A model generated the notes under the pieces. It was not told where the DNA came from and searched no databases. It saw only the letters and a program-made list of their open reading frames with translations. Of a stretch of DNA of 64,000 nt, positions 38,217 to 48,140 are shown piece after piece (the first letter of the stretch is position 1; each line of letters starts with the position of its first letter). Both the position numbers and the translations under genes were made by a program. Source of the DNA: Burkholderiales bacterium (GTDB lineage: Bacteria; Pseudomonadota; Gammaproteobacteria; Burkholderiales; Burkholderiaceae_C); NCBI GenBank assembly GCA_021414305.1, contig JAIOOS010000006.1, positions 248,001 to 312,000 of the forward strand, written 5' to 3'.

Positions 38217-39560
38217 TCAGCCTTCGCGCACGGCCACGATCGAATTCTTGTAGACGCCGCGCGGCAGGCCGCCACGATCGAGCACGGTGGCCGCGACGCG
38301 CACCTGGAGCTGCGCGCGCACCACCTCCTCGATCTCGCGCGCCAGCGCGGCCCGCGCCGCATGGTCGATCACCGCCGACGCCTCGACGTCGACCTCGATC
38401 GCGTCGTCGAACCGCACCTGCTCGCGGCGCGCCTTCCACAGGCGCAGCAGCGGCTCGATCCTGCCCGCGAAGCGCTCGACCACCAGGTCGCGGATCGCGG
38501 TGGGGAAGACGTTCATGCCCTTGTAGATCAGCATGTCGTCGGTGCGGCCGATGCAGCGGATGCGCGGGCTGGTGCGGCCGCAGGCGCACTTCATCGCCAC
38601 CACCTCGGCGTGGTCGCGCGAGCGGTAGCGCACGACCGGCGTCGCCTCCCTCGCGAACGTCGTGTAGACGATCTCGCCGGTGGCACCCGCGCGCCAGGGC
38701 AGCGTCTCGCCGCTGTCGGGATCGACGAGCTCGAGCATCACGTAGCGCTGCGCGTTGAAGTGCATGCCGTCCTGCGCCTCGCACTCGCCCCACATCGAAG
38801 GGATCACGTCGCCCAGGCCCATGGTCTCGCGCACGTGGCCGAGAGCGAGGCCCTCGACGATGCGCCGGCGCAGCTCGGGCTGGGCGAGACCCGGCTCGCC
38901 GCCGCCCAGCACCTTCTGCAGGCGCGAGGCGATGCCGGTCTCGCGCCCGACCTCGTCCCACTTCTCCGCGAGATGGAGCGCGAACGAGGTCGTGGCCAGC
39001 AGCGTGGTGACGCGCAGGTGCCGCATCTCGCGCAGGATGCGCTCGGTCGGAAAGCCGCCGAGCCAGCACAGGGTCGCGCCGATGCGGCGAAAGCCGTCGG
39101 CGTACGGCAGGCCGCCGGCGACCATCGGCAGGCCGACCAGGTGGGCGACGATGTCGCCCTTCCTGATGCCCGCGGTGTACCAGACGTTGGCGATCGCGTC
39201 GCTGAACACCTCGACGTCGCGGGCGGTCAGCGCGTAGTAGAGCGGCCGCCCGGTCGTGCCCGACGACGAGATCGCCTGCACGATGTCGGCCTGCGCCACG
39301 GCCTGGTTCTTGCCGAAGGGTTCCGCATCGCTCGCCGCCTCCTGGGCGGCGCGCAGGTCGTCCTTCAGCGTGAACGGCAGCGCCGCCAGGTCGGCGGCGG
39401 CGCGCACGACGAAGCCTTCGGGCACGCCGGCGTGCAGCCGCGCATAGAGGCGCGAGCGCCGGCGCAGCGCCGCGAGCATCTCCGCCACGCGCGCCGCCTG
39501 CCAGCGCTCGACCTTGCTCCAGGGCAGCGTCTCGAGCTCGGGGTTCCAGTAGTCGGTCAT
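38217..39560 (-). CDS. Phenylacetate-CoA ligase-family (PaaK-like) acid-CoA ligase
   Basis: AMP-forming ligase of 447 residues of the shorter PaaK type: ATP loop ISSSGTTGRPLYYALT, ETMGLGDVIPSMWGE, VVRYRSRDHAEVV, GRTDDMLIYKGMNVFPTAIRDLV, and a C-terminal PaaK-like domain ending LPRGVYKNSIVAVREG. ACGRTSPRI carries a Cys-x-Cys-Gly pair typical of the family. It probably activates an aryl or arylacetic acid. It is one of three CoA ligases in this island. Its ATG overlaps the stop of the next ligase gene. Confidence 0.87.
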   Translation of the reverse strand: MTDYWNPELETLPWSKVERWQAARVAEMLAALRRRSRLYARLHAGVPEGFVVRAAADLAALPFTLKDDLRAAQEAASDAEPFGKNQAVAQADIVQAISSSGTTGRPLYYALTARDVEVFSDAIANVWYTAGIRKGDIVAHLVGLPMVAGGLPYADGFRRIGATLCWLGGFPTERILREMRHLRVTTLLATTSFALHLAEKWDEVGRETGIASRLQKVLGGGEPGLAQPELRRRIVEGLALGHVRETMGLGDVIPSMWGECEAQDGMHFNAQRYVMLELVDPDSGETLPWRAGATGEIVYTTFAREATPVVRYRSRDHAEVVAMKCACGRTSPRIRCIGRTDDMLIYKGMNVFPTAIRDLVVERFAGRIEPLLRLWKARREQVRFDDAIEVDVEASAVIDHAARAALAREIEEVVRAQLQVRVAATVLDRGGLPRGVYKNSIVAVREG

Positions 39561-41152
39561 GGTCCCGCCCCGCTGCGGTCCCACGCGGTCGCCGTGACGC
39601 CGCGCTCGCGCAGCTTGTACTTCTGCACCTTGCCGTTCTCGGTGCGCGGCAGCTCGGCGACGACGTCGACGAAGCGCGGGATCGCGAAGTACGGCAGCCG
39701 CGTGGCGCAGAAGCGCGCCAGCTCGGCCGGATCGAGCGTCTCGCCGGGCCGGGCGACGAGCGCCGCCATCACTTCGTCTTCGGCCAGCTCGGATCGCACC
39801 GGATAGACCGCCACCGCAGCCACCGCCGGGTGGCTCTGCAGCACCTGTTCGACCTCGTACGACGAGATGTTCTCGCCGCGCCGGCGGATCGCGTCCTTGA
39901 TCCGGTCGACGAAGCGAAACGCGCCGTCGGCCTCGCGCACCACCCGGTCGCCGGTGTGGAACCAGAGGTTGCGCCAGGCGGCGACGGTCGCCTCGGGCTT
40001 GCCGAAGTAGCCGCTCGAGAAAGCGAAGGGCTCGTCGGCGCGCAGCAGCAGCTCGCCCGCCTCGCCGGCCGGCAGCTCGATGTCGCTCGCGTCGACCACG
40101 CGCGCCTCGAACCCGGGCCTGAGCCAGCCCATGCAGCCGGGGCGCGAGCGGTCGGGCGCGCTGGCGATCACGAAGTTGGTTTCGGTCGAGCCGTAGCCTT
40201 CGATCAGCGGCACGCCGGTGCGCTCGCGAAACGCCGCCACGGCGCTCGCCGGCACGCCCGGGCCGAGGCCGACGCGGACGCGATGGCCGCGCTCCGCGTC
40301 CGAGACGGGCTGGGCGAGCAGGATCGGCACCATCGCGCCGAGTAGATAGACGACCGTCGCCCGGCGCTCCTGCATCGTCGGCCAGAACGCCGAAGCCGAG
40401 AAGCGCGGCTCGAACACGACCGAGGCGCCGGCGAGCGAGGCCTGGGCGAAGGTGTTGAGGGCGTTGATGTGAAAGAGCGGCAGCGTCGTGCAGAGCACGT
40501 CGCCGGCAACCACGCCGAGGACCGCGGCGCTGTGCACGCCCCACCAGTGGAACTGCGCATGCGAGCAGAGCACGCCCTTGGCCGGGCCCGTGGTGCCCGA
40601 GGTGTAGAGGATGGCGAGCGGGTCGGAAGGAAGAACGGCGGGCTCCTCCGCGACGGCGGCGAGAGAAGGCAGCGGCGGGAAGGCGGCGCAGGGCACGCCG
40701 GTCGCCGCCTTCGCCCCGGCCGTCGCCTGGCCGACGATCCAGATCCTGTCGAGCGCGCTGTCGCCGAGCCCCGTCGTCGCCAGCCGGCCGACGAACGCCT
40801 CGTCCACGACCAGCAGCCGGGCGCCGCTGTCGCGCAGCACGTACTCGATCTGCGGTCCCATCGAGGCGGTGTTGATCGGCACCGCCACGGCGCCGATCCA
40901 GCCGCAGGCGACGAAGGTCTCGAGCAGCTCGGCCCGGTTGGCGCAGAGCAGCGCGACCCGGTCGCCGCGGCCCACACCGGCGGCGCGGAGCGCGGCGCCG
41001 CGCGCCGCCGCGCGCCCCGGCAGCTCGCGATGCGACCACGCTTCGGCGCCGAAGCGCACGAGCGGCTGGTCGCCGTGCTGCGCGGCGCCGCGGGCGAGCA
41101 TCGCCGGCAGCGTGCGCTCCGCGGGCGGCAGCGGCTCCATCGTCATCGCCAT
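39557..41152 (-). CDS. AMP-dependent acyl-CoA ligase (CaiC-like)
   Basis: Acid-CoA ligase of 531 residues with ILYTSGTTGPAKGVLCSHAQ, GYGSTETNFV, WFHTGDRVVREADGAFRFVDRIKDAIRRRGENISSYEVE and the adenylation Lys near 508 (RTENGKVQKYKLR). It is most like carnitine/crotonobetaine-CoA or medium-chain ligases, so the substrate may be a non-aromatic or modified side-chain acid. Overlaps the PaaK-like gene by 4 bases and follows livF by 24 bases, so ligases and transporter appear to share one transcript. Confidence 0.85.
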   Translation of the reverse strand: MAMTMEPLPPAERTLPAMLARGAAQHGDQPLVRFGAEAWSHRELPGRAAARGAALRAAGVGRGDRVALLCANRAELLETFVACGWIGAVAVPINTASMGPQIEYVLRDSGARLLVVDEAFVGRLATTGLGDSALDRIWIVGQATAGAKAATGVPCAAFPPLPSLAAVAEEPAVLPSDPLAILYTSGTTGPAKGVLCSHAQFHWWGVHSAAVLGVVAGDVLCTTLPLFHINALNTFAQASLAGASVVFEPRFSASAFWPTMQERRATVVYLLGAMVPILLAQPVSDAERGHRVRVGLGPGVPASAVAAFRERTGVPLIEGYGSTETNFVIASAPDRSRPGCMGWLRPGFEARVVDASDIELPAGEAGELLLRADEPFAFSSGYFGKPEATVAAWRNLWFHTGDRVVREADGAFRFVDRIKDAIRRRGENISSYEVEQVLQSHPAVAAVAVYPVRSELAEDEVMAALVARPGETLDPAELARFCATRLPYFAIPRFVDVVAELPRTENGKVQKYKLRERGVTATAWDRSGAGP

Positions 41153-41176
41153 GCCGACGAGCCGGAGCGCGCTGGC

Positions 41177-41971
41177 TCAGTCGTCATCGGTGGTCCCGCC
41201 GAGGTAGGTGGCCTGCACCCGCGGGTCGCCGGCGAGCGCGCTCGAGGCGCCGCTGAGGGCCACCTCGCCGGTCTCGAGCACGTAGCCCTGGTCGGAGCTT
41301 TCGAGCGCGGCGCGTGCGTTCTGCTCCACCAGCAGGATCGAGACGCCGTCGGCGCGCAAGCCGCGCACGATCGCCAGGATCTCCTGCACCATCAGCGGCG
41401 CCAGGCCGAGGCTGGGCTCGTCGAGCATCAGCAGGCGCGGCGAGGACATCAGCGCGCGGCCGAGCGCCAGCATCTGCCGCTCGCCGCCGGAGAGCGTGTC
41501 GGCGCGCTGCTTGCGCCGCTCGGCGAGGCGCGGGAAGCGGCCGTAGACGATGTCGAGGCTCGCCTTCAATGCTTCCTTGCGCGAGCGGCGCACGAATGCG
41601 CCGAGCATCAGGTTGTCGAGCACGCTCAGCTCGCCGAACAGCTCGCGCTTCTCGGGCACGAGGCACAGGCCCCGCTCGACCCGCGCCTCGACGTCGAGCG
41701 CACGCAGGTCCTCGCCCTCGAAGCGCAAGGTGCCGGTCGAGGGCAGGAGGCCCATCACGGCGGCGAGCAGCGTCGTCTTGCCGGCTCCGTTGGGGCCGAT
41801 CACGGAGACGATCTGGCCGGGGGCGAGGGCGAGGGAGACGCCGCGGACCGCCTCGACGCGGCCGTAGGCGACGTGCAGGTCGGCGACTTCGAGCATCGCG
41901 GGTGACGCGGGCAGCCCCTCACCCCGGCCCTCTCCCCGCGTGGCGGGGAGAGGGAGCGCGTCGGCGCTCAT
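41177..41971 (-). CDS. livF: LIV-type ABC transporter ATPase LivF with repeat-encoded N-terminal extension
   Basis: ATPase of 264 residues: Walker [11 protein letters not shown], signature [15 protein letters not shown], Walker [17 protein letters not shown]-terminal VQATYLGG. LivF normally starts at the residue encoded at 41896 ([12 protein letters not shown]). Here the ATG at 41971 overlaps the livMG stop, and GGAGG lies 6 bases upstream, so translation should begin there. This adds 25 residues ([17 protein letters not shown]...), which are the translation of a palindromic repeat inserted at 41915-41956. With the LivM-LivG fusion, LivH and the binding protein it forms a transporter presumably for the aromatic acid rather than leucine. 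Confidence 0.88.
   Translation of the reverse strand: MSADALPLPATRGEGRGEGLPASPAMLEVADLHVAYGRVEAVRGVSLALAPGQIVSVIGPNGAGKTTLLAAVMGLLPSTGTLRFEGEDLRALDVEARVERGLCLVPEKRELFGELSVLDNLMLGAFVRRSRKEALKASLDIVYGRFPRLAERRKQRADTLSGGERQMLALGRALMSSPRLLMLDEPSLGLAPLMVQEILAIVRGLRADGVSILLVEQNARAALESSDQGYVLETGEVALSGASSALAGDPRVQATYLGGTTDDD
41915..41956 (-). repeat. Single palindromic repeat inside the 5' end of livF
   Basis: One reverse-oriented unit (CCCTCACCCCGGCCCTCTCC...) with stem CCCTCTCCCCGC/GCGGGGAGAGGG. It keeps the livF reading frame open. Confidence 0.8.
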
Positions 41972-43755
41972 GCGGTGCCTCCGAGGTAGGCGGACTGCAC
42001 GCGCGGGTCGGCGCGCACCGCGGCGGGCGCGCCCTCGACGAGCTTGGCGCCGAAGTTCATGACCACCAGGCGGTCGACCAGCTTCATCACGAAGTCCATG
42101 TCGTGCTCGACGATCAGGATCGTCACGCCCTCGCCGCGCAGCGTGCGCAGCAGCTCGCCGAGCGCCTGCTTTTCCTGGCGGCGCAGGCCCGCGGCGGGCT
42201 CGTCGAGCACCAGCAGCACCGGGTCGGCGGCGAGCGCGCGGGCGATCTCGAGCGTGCGCTGCGTGCCGAGCGGCAGGCTGCCGGCGAGCTCGTGCTCGCG
42301 CCCGGCGAGGCCGACGCGGCCGAGATGGCGCATCGCCTCGGCGAGGATGCGCCTCTCCTCCGCCCCGTCGAGGCCCAAGCCCGCGGCGAGCAGGCCCGAC
42401 CGGGTGCGGCCGTGCGCGCCGAGGGCGACGTTGTCGAGCAGGCTCATCTGCGGCCTGAGCTTCACGTGCTGGAAGGTGCGCGCCATGCCGAGCCGTGCGA
42501 GCCGGCGCTGCGACAGCGCCGAGACATCGTGGCCGAGAAACTCGATCCGGCCCGCGCTCATCGGCAGGGTGCGCGTCAGCAGGTTGAACAAGGTCGACTT
42601 GCCGGCGCCGTTCGGGCCGATCAGGCCGACGATCTCGCCGGCGCGGATCTCGAAGCTCACGTCGTCGACGGCGACCAGGCCGCCGAAGCGCTTCACCGCA
42701 CCCTGCACGGCGAGGATGGGCGCGCCCGCCGCCGGCAGGCTGCGCCGCGGCAGCGGCTCGGCGCCGGCGAAGCTGGCGGTCTCGACCTCGGGCGCGGCGA
42801 AGCGCCCGCGGGTCCAGCGCCGCACGAAGCCCATCAGCCCGCCGCGTGCGTACTGCAGCAGCAGGATGAAGAGCACCGCGAACGCCACCGCCTGGAGCTG
42901 GCCGGCGCGCTGCGTCAAGAGCGGCAACGTGTCCTGCAGCACGTTCTTCAGCAGCAGCACCACCGCCGCGCCGGCGAGCGCGCCGCTGAGCTGGCCGAGG
43001 CCGCCGCCCACGGCCATCAGCAAGTACTCGATGCTGGCGCGCACGTCGAACGGCGAGGGGCTGACGAAGCGGTTCATGTGCGCGTAGAGCCAGCCCGCCA
43101 GCCCGGCCAGCAGCGCGGCGAGGACGAAGAGCGTGAGCCGCACCCGGAACGCGTCGGCGCCGACGCTCGCCAGCAGCACCGCGCCACCGCGCAGGCTCCT
43201 GATCGCTCGCCCCGGCCGCGATTGCAGCAGGTTGCGGTTGAAGACGAAGGCCAGGCCGACGATCGTCCAGATCAGGTAGTAGATCGCGTGCGGCTCCACC
43301 AACGACCAGCCGCCGATGCGCAGCGGCGGCACGTTCGAGAGCCCGGTGTGCCGGCCGAACGCGTCGACGTTGCCGAACAGGAGGGCGATCGAGAGCCCCC
43401 AGGCGATGGTGCTGAGCGGCAGGAAGTGGCCGCCGAGGCGCAGCGTCAGCAGGCCGATCGCCAGCGCCGCCAGGCCGGTGAGCGCGAGCGCGAACACCAG
43501 GCCGAGCCAGGGCGAGGCGCCGTGCGCAGTGGTGAGCCAGGCGCTGGCGTAGGCGGCGATGCCGACGAACGCGGCCTGGCCGAACGAGGTCGCGCCGCCG
43601 ATGCCGGTGAGCAGCACCAGGCCGAGCGCGACCAGGGCGCCGATGCCGATGTCGTTGAGCAGCGAGACGCCGAACTTGCCGAGGACCAGCGGCGCGAGCG
43701 CGAGCGCGGCGACGACCACCGCGACCAGCGCGCGATGCCGGCCCTGCGGCGTCAT
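41968..43755 (-). CDS. livMG: LivM-LivG fusion: ABC permease joined to ATPase
   Basis: Fusion protein of 595 residues. Residues 1-305 are the LivM permease with about eight helices ([54 protein letters not shown]). A linker of about 40 residues leads to LivG (about 347-590): Walker [42 protein letters not shown] as signature and [12 protein letters not shown]. It transports together with LivH and LivF. Such fusions are known in aromatic-acid LIV clusters but are less usual than separate genes. Overlaps livH by 4 bases upstream and livF by 4 downstream. Confidence 0.9.
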   Translation of the reverse strand: MTPQGRHRALVAVVVAALALAPLVLGKFGVSLLNDIGIGALVALGLVLLTGIGGATSFGQAAFVGIAAYASAWLTTAHGASPWLGLVFALALTGLAALAIGLLTLRLGGHFLPLSTIAWGLSIALLFGNVDAFGRHTGLSNVPPLRIGGWSLVEPHAIYYLIWTIVGLAFVFNRNLLQSRPGRAIRSLRGGAVLLASVGADAFRVRLTLFVLAALLAGLAGWLYAHMNRFVSPSPFDVRASIEYLLMAVGGGLGQLSGALAGAAVVLLLKNVLQDTLPLLTQRAGQLQAVAFAVLFILLLQYARGGLMGFVRRWTRGRFAAPEVETASFAGAEPLPRRSLPAAGAPILAVQGAVKRFGGLVAVDDVSFEIRAGEIVGLIGPNGAGKSTLFNLLTRTLPMSAGRIEFLGHDVSALSQRRLARLGMARTFQHVKLRPQMSLLDNVALGAHGRTRSGLLAAGLGLDGAEERRILAEAMRHLGRVGLAGREHELAGSLPLGTQRTLEIARALAADPVLLVLDEPAAGLRRQEKQALGELLRTLRGEGVTILIVEHDMDFVMKLVDRLVVMNFGAKLVEGAPAAVRADPRVQSAYLGGTA

Positions 43756-44804
43756 TCGTCGAGCTCCTCTTCCTCTTCCTCGACGTGGGCCGAGAAGAAG
43801 GAGCGAAGCAGCAGCGCCGGGATCAGCAGGCTGAAGACGATCACGTCCTTCAGCGCGCCGCTCCAGAACGAGGCGAAGCTCTCGACCACGCCGACCGCGA
43901 TCGCGCCCAGCGCGGTGAGCGGGTAGCTGACCAGGCCGCCGATGATCGCGGCGACGAACGCCTTCAGGCCGATCAGGAAGCCCGAGTCGTAGTACATCGT
44001 CGTCGAGGGCGCGACCAGGACGCCGATCAGCCCGGCGAGCAGCGACGCGCACACGTAGGCCAGCAGCGCGGTGCGCGCCGGGCGGATGCCGACCAGCCGT
44101 GCGCCGATTCGGTTGACCGCGGTCGCACGCAGCGCCTTGCCGGCGACCGTGCGCTCGAAGGCGAGGAAGAAGAGCGCGCTCAGCACCGCCGCCGCACCGA
44201 CCATCAGCAGCACCTGGCCGCTGACCGTGAAGCCGACCACCGAGATCGCGCCGCCCACCAGCGGCGCGGTGCGCGAGCCCTCGGGGCCGAAGAACAGCAG
44301 GCCCAGTCCGGAGAGCAGGAAGTGCAGCGCCAGCGAGGCGATGAGCAGCACCAGCACCGACGCGTCGGCGATCGGCTGCAGGGCGATGCGCGCGACCAGC
44401 GGAATGATCGGCACCACCAGGGCGACGGCCACCGCCACCTGCAGCAGCGCCGGCGCCGCGCGCCCGGCGATCGCCCAGGCGGCGAGGCACGGCAGCGCCG
44501 GCAGCAGCCCCCAGCCGAGGAGCGCGCGCGGAATGCGCCGCGCCTCGCCGCGGACCACCAGGCTGCGGATCTCGACCGCCAGCGCCAGCACCGCGAGCGT
44601 TGCCACCAGCCCCACGGTCGCCGGCATCCGGCCGGTCTCGAACGCCGCCAGGCTGAGCGCCGCGAACGCGGCGACATCGCCGAACGGGACGAAGACGACC
44701 CGCGTCACCGAGAAGATCAGCACCAGCCCCAGCCCGGCGAGCAGGTAGACGGCGCCGTTGGCGAGGCCGTCGATGCCGAGGATGAGGGCGACCTCGGGCG
44801 TCAT
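43752..44804 (-). CDS. livH: LIV-type ABC transporter permease LivH
   Basis: Permease of 350 residues with the LivH start ([40 protein letters not shown]) and loop ([21 protein letters not shown]). A stretch at about 80-110 is longer than in LivH of enteric bacteria, and the C-terminus ends in an unusual acidic tail ([11 protein letters not shown]) facing the cytoplasm. Pairs with the LivM half of the next gene. Confidence 0.9.
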   Translation of the reverse strand: MTPEVALILGIDGLANGAVYLLAGLGLVLIFSVTRVVFVPFGDVAAFAALSLAAFETGRMPATVGLVATLAVLALAVEIRSLVVRGEARRIPRALLGWGLLPALPCLAAWAIAGRAAPALLQVAVAVALVVPIIPLVARIALQPIADASVLVLLIASLALHFLLSGLGLLFFGPEGSRTAPLVGGAISVVGFTVSGQVLLMVGAAAVLSALFFLAFERTVAGKALRATAVNRIGARLVGIRPARTALLAYVCASLLAGLIGVLVAPSTTMYYDSGFLIGLKAFVAAIIGGLVSYPLTALGAIAVGVVESFASFWSGALKDVIVFSLLIPALLLRSFFSAHVEEEEEELDE

Positions 44805-44843
44805 GCCGAAGGGGAGCTTGGCGTCGGTGCGCGGTTCGCTACG

Positions 44844-45998
44844 TCAGGGAACGTACTTCCAGGCGCCGTTGTCGACCCGCACCACCACCCGCGCGCGCTC
44901 GTCGACACCGTAGACGTTGCCGGTCTTGAAGTTGTAGACGCCGTGCGTGCCGACCACTTCCTTGGTGTTGGCGATGGCGTCGCGCAGCGCCACGCGAAAC
45001 GCCGGCGTGCCGGGCTCGACCTTGTTGGCGATCACCCGCGCGGCCGCGTCGGCGAAGACCAGGTAGCCGTCGAACGAGTAGGCCGAGAACGCGTCGGTCG
45101 AGGGCGCGCCGTTGACCTTGAGGAAGGCGGCGCGGAACTCGTCGGAGATCTTGCGCGTGGGGTAGTTGGCGGGAAGCTGGTCGGCGACGATCACCGGGCC
45201 GGTCGGCAGGAAGGCGCCGGTCGCGGCCGAGCCGGCGACGCGCAGGAAGTCGGGGTTGATCATGCCGTGGTTGCCGTACACGCCGCCCTTGAAGCCGCGC
45301 TCCTGCAGGGCGAGGAAGGGCAGCGCGCCGGGCGTGCCCGCGCCGCCGGTCATCACCGCGTCGGGGCGCAAGGCCACGATCTTCAGCACCTGCCCGGTCA
45401 CGGAAGGGTCGGGCCGCGCATAGCGCTCGTTGGCCACGACCTTGATGCCTGCGGGCTCGGCCGCCTTCATGAGCGCGTCGTAGACCAGGTCGCCCCAGGC
45501 GTCGGTGAAGCCAATGTAGGCGACCGTCTTCACGCCGTTGGCCTTCATCTTCTCGACCACGGCGTTGACCATCAGCGGCGTCGGCTGGGCGACGGTGAAG
45601 ATCCATTCCGCATCGGCCGGCGCGAGCAGGATCGGCGTCAGGCCGATCATCGGCGTCTTCGTCTCGCGGCCCACCTGCGCCATCGCGATCGCCGCGGGCA
45701 CGCCCGAGGTGCCCATGATGATGTCGACCTTCTCCTCCTCGATCAGCTTTCTCGCGTTGCGGCCGGCGGTGGTGGGATCGGAGGCGTCGTCGAGCACGGT
45801 GAGCACGACCTTGCGGCCCGCGATCTCGGGGCGATAGGCGATCGCTGCCTGCATGCCCTTGGCGTAGGGCACGCCGAGCGAGGCGTTCGGGCCGGAGAGC
45901 GAGACGCTCAGGCCGACCTTCAGGTCGGCGGCGAGCGCGCTGGCGGCAAGGGCGCAGCCGGCGACGACGCCGAGTGCGGTGCGGACGAAGCTCTTCAT
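44844..45998 (-). CDS. LIV-type ABC transporter periplasmic binding protein
   Basis: Type I periplasmic binding protein of 384 residues with a signal peptide (cleavage near ASALAAD) and the start of the mature chain DLKVGLSVSLSGPNASLGVP. VDIIMGTSGVPAAIAMAQV and TVAYIGFTDAWGDLVYDAL outline the two-lobed fold. In catabolic clusters such proteins bind benzoate-like acids, so an aromatic acid is the probable ligand. It leads the transporter genes; the gap of about 40 bases before livH is normal. Confidence 0.88.
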   Translation of the reverse strand: MKSFVRTALGVVAGCALAASALAADLKVGLSVSLSGPNASLGVPYAKGMQAAIAYRPEIAGRKVVLTVLDDASDPTTAGRNARKLIEEEKVDIIMGTSGVPAAIAMAQVGRETKTPMIGLTPILLAPADAEWIFTVAQPTPLMVNAVVEKMKANGVKTVAYIGFTDAWGDLVYDALMKAAEPAGIKVVANERYARPDPSVTGQVLKIVALRPDAVMTGGAGTPGALPFLALQERGFKGGVYGNHGMINPDFLRVAGSAATGAFLPTGPVIVADQLPANYPTRKISDEFRAAFLKVNGAPSTDAFSAYSFDGYLVFADAAARVIANKVEPGTPAFRVALRDAIANTKEVVGTHGVYNFKTGNVYGVDERARVVVRVDNGAWKYVP

Positions 45999-46062
45999 GG
46001 ACGGACCTCCTGGAAATTGGGGCGGACGGAACAGACAAGCATAGGCGGGGCCAGGGGCGGCG

Positions 46063-47370
46063 CTAATCAGGCATATCCAGCGTCATGAAGCGGACCCAGG
46101 CGCGGAACTGGTTGCGCATCAGCAGCTCGTTGGTGCCGTTGACGTCGCGCGTCGGCGTGGCGAGCTCGCCGGCGCTGAAGCCGCGGTGCAGGCTGATCCA
46201 CTCGTTGCCCTCTGCGCGCAGGCTCTTCTGGATGCCCTGGAACAGATGGACGTCGTCGTGCGCCACCACCGACATCGGCGAGAACGCAAGCCGGTTGTAG
46301 GTGACCGAGCGCTCGAACAGCAGGTCGGGAGCGCCCTCCACCCGAAAGCTCCAGGCCTCGACCACGGTGCGGTCTGCGGCGAGCGGGCGGATCACGCGGA
46401 TCGCCTGCGGCGAGCCCTTCAGCGCCAGGCTCGGGTAGCAGAGCGCGTTCTGCGGCGAGCGCTGCAGGATCTCGGCGGCCCGCTCCTCGCCGTGCGCCGC
46501 GCGCATGGCCGCCTCGTACTCGGGCACCTGGCCGTAGCCCGAGTGGATGCTGAACTGCGTGCCGAGCACGCTGTGCCCGTTCGGCAGGATGCGCCCGCCC
46601 ATGCGATCGAAGAAGTCGTGGCCGGCGCCGAACGGGAGGATCTGCTCGATCGCCATCGGCTTGGGCTCGTCGGCGGCATGGCCGGCCCACAACCTGGCCG
46701 CGGCGCCACTCGCCGACTCGTGGGTCGAGAGCGGATGCAGGGTGTCGTTGATGTTCTCGAGGTAGGTCTTCCAGTTGCAGCGGATCAGGGTGCGCAGGCA
46801 CCCGCCCTCGATGCGGATGCGGCCGACCGGCGAGCGGTCGACCAGGTTGTCGATCGAGGCCAGCGCCTCGCCGAAGTAGCTCGCGAAATCGGGGCCGCCG
46901 GCGTTGATCTTCGCGAACACGAACTCGCGATGGATCGCCACCCCCGCCGGCGCCTGCATGCCGCGCGCCGCCTCGCTCGCCGCGTGCCCTGTGCCCTCGT
47001 AGCCGCCGGCCAGCGGCACGGCGCGCAGCGTGCCGTCGAGGCGATAGGTCCAGGCGTGGTACGGGCAGCGAAAGAACCGGCCGGTGTTGCCCGAGCGGTC
47101 GCTCACCAGCGGCGTGCCCTTGTGCGCGCAGCGGTTGTAGAGCACGCGCACCGAGCCGTCCTCGTGGCGCACCATCACCAGCGGCCGGCCGGCGAGGTCG
47201 AGGGCGATGTAGTCGCCGGCGTTCGGCACCTGGCTGGCGTGGCCGACGTAGTTCCAGGTGTTGGCGAAGAAGTGCTTCTGCTCGAGCGCGAACAGCTCTT
47301 CGCTCAGGTAGAGGTCGCGGTGCACGCGCTCGTCCTCGACCAGCGCGGCGACTCCGTCCCGGTCCATCAC
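46063..47370 (-). CDS. Rieske-type aromatic ring-hydroxylating oxygenase, alpha subunit
   Basis: Oxygenase component of 435 residues. The Rieske [2Fe-2S] site is C81-x-H83 ... C102-x2-H105 (NRCAHKGTPL, FRCPYHAWTY). The mononuclear iron ligands are His212 and His217 in NWKTYLENINDTLHPLSTH, with bridging Asp209. No beta subunit, ferredoxin or reductase gene is adjacent, so electrons must come from elsewhere, as in many single-subunit (demethylase- or anthranilate-type) oxygenases. The GTG at 47370 overlaps the SDR stop; an ATG follows at 47367. It presumably feeds the pathway by oxidising or demethylating a precursor. Confidence 0.87.
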   Translation of the reverse strand: MMDRDGVAALVEDERVHRDLYLSEELFALEQKHFFANTWNYVGHASQVPNAGDYIALDLAGRPLVMVRHEDGSVRVLYNRCAHKGTPLVSDRSGNTGRFFRCPYHAWTYRLDGTLRAVPLAGGYEGTGHAASEAARGMQAPAGVAIHREFVFAKINAGGPDFASYFGEALASIDNLVDRSPVGRIRIEGGCLRTLIRCNWKTYLENINDTLHPLSTHESASGAAARLWAGHAADEPKPMAIEQILPFGAGHDFFDRMGGRILPNGHSVLGTQFSIHSGYGQVPEYEAAMRAAHGEERAAEILQRSPQNALCYPSLALKGSPQAIRVIRPLAADRTVVEAWSFRVEGAPDLLFERSVTYNRLAFSPMSVVAHDDVHLFQGIQKSLRAEGNEWISLHRGFSAGELATPTRDVNGTNELLMRNQFRAWVRFMTLDMPD

Positions 47371-48140
47371 ACCTTCAGGCTGCTGACGCTGCTGCCGCCG
47401 CAGACGAAGAGCGTCTGCCCGGTGACGAAGCCGTTGGCGGGCGCGGCGAAGAACGCCACCGCGCGGGCCACGTCGCCGGCCTCGCCGATGCGGCCGACCG
47501 GAATCGAGGCGGCGAGGCGCGCGTCCTGCTCGCTGCCTTCGGGAACGATCGCGTGGAACATGTCGGTGCGGATCGGACCCGGCGCGACCACGTTGACGGT
47601 GATGCCGTCTGCCGCGAGCTCGAGCGCCCAGGTTCGCGCCATGCCGATCAGCGCCGCCTTGGTGGCGGAGTAGGCGGTGCGTGTCGCCGCGCCGAGGGCG
47701 GCGCGCGAGGAGATCAGGACGATGCGGCCGAATCTTCGCTCGCGCATGCCGGGCAGCATCGCCTGCACGAGCTGGATCGCGGCGCCGAGGTGCAGCTCGA
47801 CGAGCGCGTCGAGGTCGCCGAGCTTCACCTCGGCGAGCAGCGCCGGGCGGATGACGCCGGCGTTGTGCACCAGCGTCGTCGGCGCGTACAGCGTCGCCAC
47901 CTCGGCGGCGGCGCTGCGGGTCGCCTCGCGGTCGCCGAGGTCGACCTCGATCGCGGTCAGCGCCGGATGCGTGAAGGTGGCCGGCGCCCGGTCGAGCGAA
48001 ACCACCTGCCGGCCCTCGGCGAGCAAGGTCTCGCAGATCGCTCGGCCGATGCCCGCGCTACCGCCTGTGACGACCGCGCATCCGCGCCTTCTCCCGCCTG
48101 CGGGAGAGGGCTGGGGTGAGGGCTCGACCGCCGCGTTCAC
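47367..48140 (-). CDS. Short-chain dehydrogenase/reductase
   Basis: SDR of 257 residues with the cofactor loop TGGSAGIGRA, NAG, and the catalytic Tyr/Lys in YSATKAALIGMA. The C-terminus is PANGFVTGQTLFVCGG. No in-frame start lies next to the first beta strand, so the GTG at 48140 is used. The first 18 residues ([19 protein letters not shown]) are encoded by a palindromic repeat pair. Probably oxidises a dihydrodiol or alcohol next to the Rieske oxygenase, with which it overlaps by 4 bases. Confidence 0.85.
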   Translation of the reverse strand: MNAAVEPSPQPSPAGGRRRGCAVVTGGSAGIGRAICETLLAEGRQVVSLDRAPATFTHPALTAIEVDLGDREATRSAAAEVATLYAPTTLVHNAGVIRPALLAEVKLGDLDALVELHLGAAIQLVQAMLPGMRERRFGRIVLISSRAALGAATRTAYSATKAALIGMARTWALELAADGITVNVVAPGPIRTDMFHAIVPEGSEQDARLAASIPVGRIGEAGDVARAVAFFAAPANGFVTGQTLFVCGGSSVSSLKV

